DNA of 64,000 nucleotides, from the NCBI GenBank assembly GCA_007026445.1, contig VDMD01000073.1:62001-126000 (forward strand). Direction: 5' to 3'. Each line of letters begins with the position of its first letter. The first letter of the stretch is position 1. This DNA comes from Schizophyllum amplum (taxonomy: Eukaryota; Basidiomycota; Agaricomycetes; Agaricales; Schizophyllaceae). Both the position numbers and the translations under genes were made by a program. Shown piece after piece: positions 33,801 to 43,372 of this stretch. The notes beneath the pieces are model-generated. The model saw only the letters and a program-made list of their open reading frames with translations. It did not search any database and was not told the DNA's origin.

Positions 33801-36800
33801 ATCGGGTAGATTCACTCCTTCTCGCGGGCACGCCCAACAACGCCATGCCAGTCCACCTTGCTGAGTGCCTCGAACTCCCGAACGGTCGTTGCCGCGGCCG
33901 AAGCGCTTCGCTCGTAGAAGGAAGGAATACTGCCGGAACACTCGATGGAATGCGGCGCGTCGATCCTGAAGACGTTCGTCAGCTGCGCCGCCGTCAGCAC
34001 GAAGCAAATATCAACGTACCGGAACTTTTGTCAGCTTCAGCGCATCTGTTCGCTCTTCGAGGGCTTTGAGCCAATTGTTAACGTTCACGTTGGCGTGCAT
34101 CGCCGCCAGACGAAACCTATCGAGCCCGCTGAAGGTCACGCAGGTTTCCGGGTCCGTGACGGTGGCCGGATACCATCGATTGCGCAGGAGTTGACGGACC
34201 GAGTTTAACGAACGCAAGCCCCGGCACGAGCAGTACCGATAGTGCAATGTGTGGATGATGTCGTCGAGGACCACCATTGTGCGAACGGCGGGATCGGGAG
34301 ACACGCATGGAAGGCCACCATGCCCGAGCTGGTAAACAAGCCCCATGCTTGAGAGGCTGACCTTCTTCCAGTACGCGCCTGTCCACGACTTGCGGCGCGT
34401 CAGCAGTGAATGCATGTAGTAGCCGATGGAACTGACTTGTATAACGTGCAGCGGCATAGTCCTATGCCGCTCTATGCAGCATGTCCTGCACTCCAGGAAA
34501 TCCCCGCATTCCCAGCAGCAGTATATCTCCGAGATAGTCGCGGGGCGTGGGGGATCGAGGGAGGGAAGCGAGGGATCGTCTGTCGCGTCTCCTGCAGACG
34601 GTGGGGTGTCGCCATCGGCAGGCGTACTGGATATCGGGGAATAGCACGCTTTACAGCTCGTGCACTGCGGCTCGTCGTGCGCGTATCGCAGCCCTTCACC
34701 CCACATCATCTCCTCCAGAAAGTCTTGCTCGTAAACTTCACGCCATGTCTTCATGGGATCATCCTGCGCGAACCAGTTAGTGACGGAAGGTAAGAGTCAA
34801 CACAGAACGCACCCCGTATGAGCGTTTACGCGTCCGCTCGTCGCACACTTGCTCGTGTGGTCCTGTCCAGTCGTCCATGGACTCCGGGAAGTCAAAGTTG
34901 TCGTCGCCGGTGGATTCCATGGGATTCCACGTCTTATGAGGCGCACTGAGTTCGCAGACCTTGCGCTTTTTCGACGGGGGGGGAACAAAGTCGAAGGCGT
35001 GGCAGTTAAGTCGAGCGCCGTCGGCGGACACGGTATAGACAAGATCGGGGGCATTGTTGAAGTCGGCGGAGGAGTCGAAGTCGTTCCAGACGTCAACGCA
35101 GCTCATGCTGTGCAGTGATATATATTAGATGCCGAAAGTTTCCATGGCATTAATTGCAATAACCGGCGTAAATTCTCGTATAAACATACCGACGGTTCAT
35201 TTGCACTGTGGGCCGGTCTGGCTCGCCGGGAGCGTGCCGGGCAGCCCGCGGCGCGAGGCGGCGACTGGCTCGCACGCGCTGCGGCCTCAGCCGCGTGCGC
35301 GCTCGCACTCGGGCCTCGGTCCGACGCGTGCCGAGCGCGTCTAGATGACGCAGCGGCGCGTCGCCGTTGTCGCCGCGTCGCTCGCGCTCGCTGCCACCAG
35401 GCTGCCACATGCGGCATGGGCTGCAAACATGCCATGTAGAATAAAAATAATCATAAACATTGTATCTACATTGAGGAAAAGCGAAAAATTTTCGCAGGGA
35501 AGGGGATAGGGATGGGGATGAGGTGCGCGTGCGCGTGCGCGTCGGGAACGCGACGCGTCTGCGTGCGGCGGCGGGGATGCGTTGAGTGCAGAGCCCGTCC
35601 ACGCGTTGCGCGGGGGCGCGTTAGGAGCGCGACCCGTCCGCGCGTTGCGGCGAGGGCACGTCGCGGGTGAGCGCTCGACGCACGACATCGTGCAGCAGCA
35701 CGATCTCATGCATATCGAGCGTCGGTGTGCACCAGCCGACGCGCGGTAATACGCGGCGGCATGGCGACCGTCGAGGACATAGCCCTCGACCGTGTCGCCG
35801 TGGCTGCACATTCGCCCGACCTCCGACGCGACGCGACGCGTCGTCGCGCTTGTTGATCGCCCTGTCCGCATTTGACGCGTTAGGGGGTGCTCGGCCACTA
35901 CAGCAGCAGTAGGGGGCTGATGAGGGGTGGGGTGGGGCATGGGGAGTAGCCGTGGTGGAGAGACGACGGGCTGGCTAGGCCGGATCGTCTTTGTTTGTGG
36001 CTGTTGTTGTGGTGGACGCGTGCAGGCGCGAGAGCGAGCGCGTTGCGCAGGGCAGCTCAGAAAGAACCCTCCGCGTCTCACTACGGCGGAGGTGACGACG
36101 GCTGGTTCTCTCTGGCTTGCCCGAGCGACGCGCGTCCTCGCGCGCGTACTCGGGTCGCATGAGAACAGAGCAAATTGTAAGTCTAATATCAATGAGAAGG
36201 GCGAGGGGACGCACCTTGGAGGGCCTCAGTGCCCAAAAACACCTTCGCGCTGTTCGGTGGCGCGCTCAGGCGCGTCGTAGTGGACCGCGCGACGTGGTTG
36301 AGGACAAGGCGAGGCGTGACGGTAACGTCACGAACGCGTTCATTTGGACGCGTTCGGGAGGATGCCGGCGCGTTTGTGGGGCATCGCGGCCCTCCCCTAC
36401 CATGAGACCTACATAGATAGTGATTATCGTACTTACCATTGAACGATCTGGACTCTGGATGGGTCTCAGAGCCTTGCAATATACTGAAGTTGAGTAAGAT
36501 ATTCTGGAAGAGGTTCAAAAGGTACTCCTTGCGAATTTTTATACTATTCCGGAAGATATGGGCTACATAAACTACATGGGTGTCTAGGGGGAACTAGATA
36601 GAGCATGCTACAACTTTGACTGAAGCGACACGATGAAATATCGCCTCGGAATGCTTCGAAAGGTGCTTAAGTAGATGTTCGAGTAGTGCTTTTAACGAGC
36701 AGTTGACCTCGTCAACAAGGGTCTCAAAGTTGACCCCCTTCCCATGTACAGAATTGCACAAATTTCTGGATATCGACTCTACAATGTATATAGACATGCC

Positions 36801-36920
36801 TTGTGAAGAGCTTTTGAATTTACATACCTCTCGGCATGAATCCGAGGACGTCGAAGGCGACGACGGCGACCTTCGGACTCCGGTCCGAGGCGCCGAGCGT
36901 ATGCCATCAACGCTCCTCTG

Positions 36921-36957
36921 CCAGCAACCACGACCGCGCCGCGGTCGTGGTTGCTGG
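36921..36957. repeat. Perfect 37 bp palindrome in TIR element copy 2
   Basis: Counterpart of 18996-19032, two perfect 18 bp arms around one base. Confidence 0.95.
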
Positions 36958-37877
36958 TCATGTTCTCCTTTACTCAACTTAAACTCAAGAAACACTCCCC
37001 CTTCCCTCCCCTCGAGTTTTACGCGAATTGGCGCGCTCAAGAATGCGCTGCGGCGGATATGGCGGCGAGGCAAGCGCGGGAGGCGCCGCCCTCATAGGTG
37101 CGTCCCCTACGCATAGCATCCGCGTCAGCAACTGACAACACGACAGGAAACGTACCACTGAGCTCCCGACGCACGCATGAGAGGGCGCGCGGGAGGGGGC
37201 ACGCAGGACAAGCGCGTGCACAAGGCGATGAGCACGCCCACCGCAATGCGGCGCTCATCGCCCCCCGCGCTCCCGCGACGCTGGGAAGAGCGTCTGTGCG
37301 CAGGAGACGTGGGGAGGCGCGGATCGGAGGGATAGGCGGCGAGCAGGCGCGGCGAGCGGGCGCGGCGAGCGGCACCACGAGCGGCGTGTTCGTGCTGCTC
37401 GCCGCTGCTCGTCATCGCGATCGGACGCCGCAGGCCACACCCTCGTCGGCGACGTCTAGGCGCAGCGAAGCGTGTGCCCGAGCAGCCCCCGGAGAACAGC
37501 GAGCGGGCGCGACAGCCGGCGCAGCGCCTCATCGCCGCCACCGCCGTGCAAGCTCCCTCGCCCTCGTTTCGCCTCCCATCCCCCGCCTTGCCTGTTCCCT
37601 GCCCCCCCACACTACATATACACACTCCGATTCGCCCACCCGCACAGCATGCGGCGCTCTCCGCGCGCGAGCACGGCCTTGATCGCCCCCGCCACCCGTC
37701 CCTCGCGCGACGTGCGACGCCCTACGGCCCGCGGCCGTAGACGCCTTCGCACTCGTTGTGGGAGACGCTCGTGGCCTCGGCATACACACAAGAAGGCTCG
37801 AGGCTCGAGCTTCCCGCGCTGTGCGCCGCACGCGGCGCGGCGCGCGCTTTTCCCGTCCCCGCTCATCTCGCTTTGCA

Positions 37878-37901
37878 TCCCCACCTATGCATAGGTGGGG
37901 A
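37878..37901. repeat. Perfect 24 bp palindrome in TIR element copy 2
   Basis: Counterpart of 19953-19976, spacerless arms. Confidence 0.95.
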
Positions 37902-38653
37902 CACAGCATCTTTATTCGTAGCATAACATGTACCTACTATACGTTTCATACAATTTTTTTTCGATTTTCTCGCTGCTGCGAAGCAGCGCGATACCGGCGC
38001 CGCGTGTCGCGGCGAGGGCGCGCCTGGCAGCGACGCCGGCAGGGCGCCATCAGCGCGCAGCCGGCACGCGCTACGGTGCCGGGTCCGAGGGCCGGCGCGT
38101 GCCGGGCAAGCCCGAGCGGAGCCGTACGGGCTCGCGCGCGTGTACGAGCCGGGCCCCAGCCGCCCGCGCGGGCTGCCCTAGGGCCTGCCCAGCGAGCCGG
38201 ACCAGCCCGATAGCCCTAGAAGGGCTGTGGCTCGTCGGTATCTTAACGCGAGACTTTGTGCTGGTTAATGCAATTAATGCAATGAAAACTTTCGTATACT
38301 AATACATTTAGTGCACAGCATAAGGTGGTCAACGTTGTCTCGCGCGCGACGCGGCATGGGTGGGAGAGGGAGGTAACACTTGTGTTTGCATGACGAGCAG
38401 ACGTTCAGCGTGATGATAGTAAACGAAGCGGTCGTGATCACGCAGCGCGTGCTTGGACCACTTCCTTTTTGGGAACTGGCATTGTTTTTTGTACAGTCCA
38501 ACGCTGGATACGAGGGCCTGCAGGGCACCGAGCTATCATAAGGGATCCCACTTCTACAGCCAAGATTACACTACGACAAGAAATACATATGCTTTGGTCA
38601 TTATAGTGATAGTGCCTCATCGCCGCCATTTGCGGCGACCCCGGTGGCAGCGC

Positions 38654-39847
38654 CTACTCCTCAAAGCTCAGTGTCGACTCCTGCGACGCGGGCCAAGGCG
38701 AGGCAACCGTCGACGAGCTGCCCCAGACGAAAGGGCCTGCGCGGGAGGGCGAGCTGTCGGACGATGGTGCCGCCATGTCCCAGTCGGCGCTGCTGGCGTC
38801 CTCCGGGTACAGGTCTTCGAAGGTATACGTCCTGAGTACACCGGATTAGCGAGCAGCACGGTACCTTAGTGTCTGACTTGCGTACCTGCCAGGCTCGGGA
38901 ACGACAGTCGTGCCGGCTGTGCTGTAATTAAGGTCCTGTACCGAGGGCTCGCACGTCAAGTCGTACAGCAATGTCCCACCCTTCACGTTCTGCATACCAG
39001 CCGGGCGTGAGTTGATGAGGGGACGATGGCGCGGCACAAAGGAAGCACGGACGCGGGTGCGAGGAATGTATAGAGGGAGCCCTTGATTCTTCAGGAAGGT
39101 TCTGCGCTCTGCGTCAGATCAGCGCGCTCTCGCCTGAACGAGTATGACTCACCGCCAGGCGACGCCCGTCAGCTCATGAGGGTTCGCCGGTACGGCTTTA
39201 CGCTGGTCCCATGGGAACAGACGGGTGCGGTCTTCGTTGGCACGCCGTACAAAATCCTCGCTGTTATTCTAATGTTAGCGCTTCATCCACCGCGCCGAGA
39301 ACGACGACTTACCGGTAGGAATCATGAAGATAGCAGCGCCCGTGATTCACCATCTCCTCGAAGTTCAGTGCTCGACCGTCGAGGACAGCTTGCGCGGCAC
39401 GGCTTCAAGGGACATGTCAGATGCAAGATCGGGATACATGAACAGCACTCACTACTCAGCCATGAGCTTGGCGGACACGGGCTTCGAGCGCGGAAGCTGA
39501 TACACCTCCTCCTCCTCCTCCTCCTCCTCCTCCTCCTCCTCCTCCTCGGGGGGGTCGACGACAATGATGGGCCCCGGGCTGCCGGTCGCTGGATCCTCCG
39601 TCGACGTGGGACTAGCAATGAAGCCCGTGTCGTCGTCGACTGTTTCCTCAGGCTCTACCAGAGTATTGTACTGGCCGTTCAGCAGATTCGTTCTGTTGAT
39701 GTTGGGAAAGAAATTTTCAAACATGTCGGGATGGAGGCGCGCGAAGGTGGTAAGTCGTTGCATATCGGCGTTGCCGTCGGGCATATACGCCAATGTCTGA
39801 CCGCCGATGTTGAGGACGGTGAAGGGAAGAGCATCTTCACTGTCCAT
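38654..39847 (-). CDS. U1: unknown companion gene upstream of KDZ-1
   Basis: Paralogue of U2 (59752-61430). Start at 39847 (MDSEDALPFTVLNIGG). The first exon encodes FARLHPDMFENFFPN and ends in a poly-Glu run followed by VYQLPRSKPVSAKLMAE. Further exons carry LNFEEMVNHGRCYLHD, NEDRTRLFPWDQRK, LPLYIPRTRVRASFVP, the shared LNYSTAGTTVVPEPGR (U2: IAYTTAGTEVKPELGK), and TYTFEDLYP (U2: MYAFRDLYP). The C-terminus is Ser/Pro-rich and acidic and ends TLSFEE, stop at 38656-38654. Intron positions around the TAGT motif match U2. No known domain recognised. It is co-oriented with KDZ-1, about 300 bp upstream of that gene's start. Confidence 0.65.
39505..39547 (-). repeat. (CCT)14 microsatellite encoding poly-Glu in U1
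   Basis: Uninterrupted CCT/AGG triplets. On the minus strand they read GAG codons, giving the Glu run of U1. Likely length-variable. Confidence 0.95.
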
Positions 39848-39849
39848 GT

Positions 39850-41000
39850 TGGTGTCTCTGAGCAGGGGGGAATGGGGGGAAAGAGCAAGCAGAGGGACTT
39901 AAACGGCGCATCCTGACGGGTGGAAACAAGGCGCGATACAAGCGCGTGCTGCACGTGAAGGAGCGTTTGAGCATCTATTCCCACGGTTGAACTTGTCTCG
40001 TCCTGCGAGAGATTTCAATGTGCTCACTTCCTCAGGCATCTCCAAGCCTCGGAATTTATGTACAGTGATAGATTGATAGCTTCTATAGGGCTCCATGGCG
40101 CCGGACGAGCACTGCTATCCAAATCGAAAAGATTTACTCAAAGTGCTACCCCAGAGCGGCACCGCGTTTCTGGCCCAACATAGCGCCGGATGATGGTGCG
40201 CAGGCTAAAATAGCCTTGCGATACATGCTGCTAGTAGCATCGAGCCATTTCGAGAACTGAGGTGCAGATCAACGACACCAACAGAGGTCGAAATATTGGC
40301 CGCTTCCCTAACAATACTGCTGCCGTCGCATGCCAAGTTGCGCAGTCGCTACTTCCCCTCGTAGAACATGGTTTCCAGTTGTTTCCTTGCCCAAGAAATA
40401 GATTCCGAAGGTCTGCGACAACATCAAAAATATTCATTATGAAGAGGTTCTGACCACCGGGACGCTGCCGACGTTGTTTTCTGGGCATGATAAATCTTGG
40501 AATAATCATCCTAATTATCTTTGAGTAGAGGCGAAAAGCGCTAGATTGAAGATGTACGCCCCAAGCGCCACATCAAGTCATATCAAGGTGAAAACTCATC
40601 GGTCAACCACTCACTCGTGAGTTCGAACGAGTTTGTCGATACTTACCTCACCATACGACAACATTGCACCTTCCTTCCCGGTTGCTTCCCTTGTATTGCA
40701 TGATGCACGAACATTACTCTGCCAGGCCTACTACGTATGAACACGATGCCAGAGAGTCTCACTTGCTTCGATAGAGAAACATGAACAACGGCGACGAGTA
40801 CTTAGTACAATGCCGAGCGACTTTCGCCTACGATCTGGCAGCCGTTCTGAGCCGCGTAGATCACCGATTCGCGACCATGGTACTCGTCAAGTACGGCAAA
40901 TGTACTATTGGCATACTACTCGCTCGTTGTACATACATTGGTCAAGATATAGTAAGGCGCTTCGCTTGCGCGCCACAATTCGAGTATCAGCGCGCTCGTA
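39850..41000. other. Spacer between U1 and the tandem RNase H1-N gene
   Basis: About 1.15 kb with only short frames. No repeat with clear ends. It should hold the U1 promoter, but no element can be named. Confidence 0.35.
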
Positions 41001-41004
41001 GATA

Positions 41005-41717
41005 TTACAATGGGACAAGCTTCACCACCCTCCCGGTCGCCAGCGCACGCTCCATGGCTCCGATAGCGTCGTCCCGCTTGGGAAAGCTCTCGTGCAGAGT
41101 ACCCTTGTATCCGCTGGTGAGGAAAGAACATTCGTGGCTAAAGGAGTCATGTCAGTGAACATCAGCGCGGGAGCGGGCGGGTGCTTACAACGTCAAGTAG
41201 ACCCCAGGCTGAAGGCCCACGTACACGACGTAGAAGCGCGAAGAGCCTAAGGCCATGGCCTTGCTTGTCGAATCTTCGAGGAAGTGCAAGCAGAGGGCCA
41301 AGTCTTCGACCTTCAGCTGCTCGCGCCTGAAGCGTCGGGCGATAGCAGCAGCCTTCTCCTGCGAAGTACACACAAGGCCGCGGTCGGCAGCCGCGGAATA
41401 GGCGCGCTCGGCCGCGGCCAGAGTGGGATATGACTTGTATGAGTTATGGGAAGCACCCTTGACTTGCGCGAGGCAGTCCACCCTGCGAAACGTCAGTGGA
41501 TCCCTTTGAGAAGTCGCTATTAGAGAGGAGCGCACCATGCCGTGTATGTCCCCGGGCAACGTCCTACGAATACTGCATACGCAGAGCCCTGCGTGCTGGT
41601 GCAGGGTGAGCGCAGAGGGCTGGCATCTGGAGTCGTCCTTGGGGAACTCGCAGGAGTAGAGGGGTAGCTGGGCAGCGAAAGCTGGGAAAGAAGACCTGTG
41701 ATCTCGTCGGCGGCCAT
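41005..41717 (-). CDS. Tandem RNase H1 N-terminal (hybrid-binding) domain protein, copy A
   Basis: Small protein with two domains of the RNase H1 N-terminal/caulimovirus-VI type, which bind RNA-DNA hybrid or dsRNA. Start at 41717 (MAADEITGLLSQ). Domain 1: AYAVFVGRCPGTYTAW, then WVDCLAQVKGASHNSYKSY across intron 1 (donor GTGCGC). Domain 2: FYVVYVGLQPGVYLT, then HECSFLTSGYKGTLHESF across intron 2. It ends VVKLVPL, stop at 41007-41005. The W/Y/G pattern (Y.V..G..PG.Y..W..C..QV.G....) is diagnostic. There is no RNase H catalytic domain. A paralogue with the same two introns is at 62582-63343. Third in the KDZ-1, U1 series on the same strand. The role is unknown; binding of nucleic-acid intermediates is inference. 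Confidence 0.8.
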
Positions 41718-41719
41718 CG

Positions 41720-42350
41720 ACGTCGGAAGCTGGGGGTTCAGGAGATGGACCCAAACGTGAAGGCCTTCTATATGGGCAGCGCGGACGTACTGCGGTCGGT
41801 TCTGCACCGTCATCTGTATCAGCACAGCTCATTGCTTGAGGGAGTGGGACACACCTATACAGACCCTTCAATCCTTCTTGCCACGACGAGAGGGCGCGTG
41901 CACCCAGACACATAGTCTGGTACGAGTGCGAATTCCAGAGCACAAGCGGACATTGAAGGGGAGGGCGAGATTGCCAAAGCCCGCGGAGAGATCAGATGAA
42001 ACGAAGAGGCGGCGTCGAAGGAGAAGACGACGTCAAAGGAGAAGCCAGGAGGGTGCAGGTGTCACGTCATGTAACTTCGCGATCACCTTTCCTTTTTCGG
42101 ACACATAACAATGGCGCATTGTTCGTTTTCGGGTCGCATCGCGCGGGTTCATGTTCGATTGGGCTCGGGCAGGGCAGTTCAGCAGATGCAACATATATTC
42201 AGCGGCAGTTTTCAGCACGTTACACGAGAGAGACAGTTGTATATACGACCCTACTACGTAGCACGCAGTATTTTGAACAAGAAGCGCCGGACGCAGCTGA
42301 ATGACGGCGTCAGTGAGCATATGAGCGTAACACGGGATCCAAAGACTGAC
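41720..42350. other. Spacer between the hybrid-binding gene and V1
   Basis: About 630 bp with no supported gene. It includes a short GGAGAAG-rich purine stretch near 42000-42050. Confidence 0.35.
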
Positions 42351-42353
42351 CAA

Positions 42354-43007
42354 TCAGTTGATGATCTCGCAGACTCCCATGTCGCGCTTGGCGTTGAACC
42401 ACTGCAGTGCGTTCCCGAGAGTGGAGGGGCACCACGATATGGGGTTCGAGACCTTGCCAGTGGCGAGGACATACATCGACCTGGTAGTGAGAGTCAGAGC
42501 GGGACAGAAGGAGCTGAGAGGGCTACGCACGAGTCGTCAAAGACACCGATGAATCGCCCGCGTGCGATAGCGTAATACTTGCTGCTGTCGGTGGCGACAG
42601 TGCCGGCGACAAGCTCGTGGAGAGGCACGACACCCAGCGCGATCCCGGCGCGGTGCTCCATAGGGTTCATGCAAACAAAAGGGAAGGCACCAACCGCGGC
42701 GGCGGCGGCGGCAGCGGCGGCGGGGTCAGCGTCGATCCCGTTCATCGTTGCGTCGGGGGCGACATTGGCGAGGGCGACGTTGTCGGTGGTATCCGCGGTA
42801 GCGACGCCGTCCATCTGCGCGACATCGTCATCGGGCTCCGTGGTGGTGGGCGAGCTGGCGCGCGAGTTGGCGCCGGAGTCCACGAGCGCGTCGACAACGT
42901 CTTCCAGCCTGATGAGCTGGAAGGCATGGTCGACACTTTCTGCAGGTAGGAGTTAGCGACGAGATAAAGGAACGTCGAGCGGGGCAGTTACCTGTAGACG
43001 AAGACAT
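42354..43007 (-). CDS. V1: hybrid-binding-domain-related protein, copy A
   Basis: Three exons: a tiny first exon MSSST (43007-about 42992), a large second exon beginning ESVDHAFQLIRLEDVVDAL, and a last exon ending EIIN (stop 42356-42354). The middle has an acidic linker and a poly-Ala run from GGC triplets. The C-terminal part has KYYAIARGRFIGVFDDS, resembling the first half of an RNase H1-N domain (Y.V..G...GV), continuing as GKVSNPISWCPSTLGNALQW. The same last exon is seen in V2 at the right edge (SRVSGPISLCGKDLGEAIAY), showing a second paralogue in the same relative place. Domain assignment is tentative because the key Trp is replaced by Ser. Confidence 0.6.
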
Positions 43008-43372
43008 GGCGAGGCTGAAGATGGGAGGAGGAAGGAAGTTGGACTTTGCGATGTTCGATCGCAAGCGGCCTTTATGGGCGGACAGATCCACAAACGTATA
43101 TAAACAGCACGTCGGGGGCGGTTGTGCCGGTGGCCAGTGGACATAGGGCGTTGATGTGTGTGACAGTCGAAGTTTTGGCGAATGCGCACTCGCCTGGCGT
43201 TTGAGGGCGGGTCTCCTTTGACAGAGCGAGCGCGCACAAAATACTTCTCTCCATTGTCGTGTCTTATATCTGCCAAGCGCGCGCCTCTAAACCAGAGACA
43301 GTGAACTAGAGACTGGTTAGTTGTTCATGACCTGTACTTCGCGCCACAATCTCACCTGCGACAAGCGTTACT

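Larger units (their letters stand above)
35099..38327. mobile_element. 3,229 bp TIR DNA element, copy 2 (inside KDZ-1 exon 1)
   Basis: Apparently identical to copy 1 with a constant offset of 17,925 bp and no indel. The target duplication is GTCAACG at 35092-35098 and 38328-38334, 7 bp like copy 1 but of different sequence. Same orientation as copy 1 relative to the window, and again inserted in the coding sequence of another transposable element. Confidence 0.9.
31271..38357 (-). pseudogene. KDZ-1: KDZ-family transposase with CxC2 cluster, disrupted by TIR element
   Basis: Kyakuja-Dileera-Zisupton transposase, expected to act in the nucleus on DNA ends. Start at 38357 (MPRRARDNV). Ten codons later the frame is split by the 3,229 bp element (35099-38327, 7 bp duplication GTCAACG) and resumes in frame at 35098 (VDVWNDFDSSADF). 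The CxC2 cluster has CCWECGDFLECRTCC, ERHRTMPLH and GLVYQLGHGG. The RNase H-like core has YRPTLAFDANFRLKN (first Asp), VSYDIGCQYMINFFARM (second Asp) and GRTDGEAIERIWSLLNP (Glu). A long helical C-terminus ends at the stop at 31271. Introns are short and shared with KDZ-2. Apart from the insertion no stop or frameshift is seen, so it was probably intact until recently. Confidence 0.85.
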
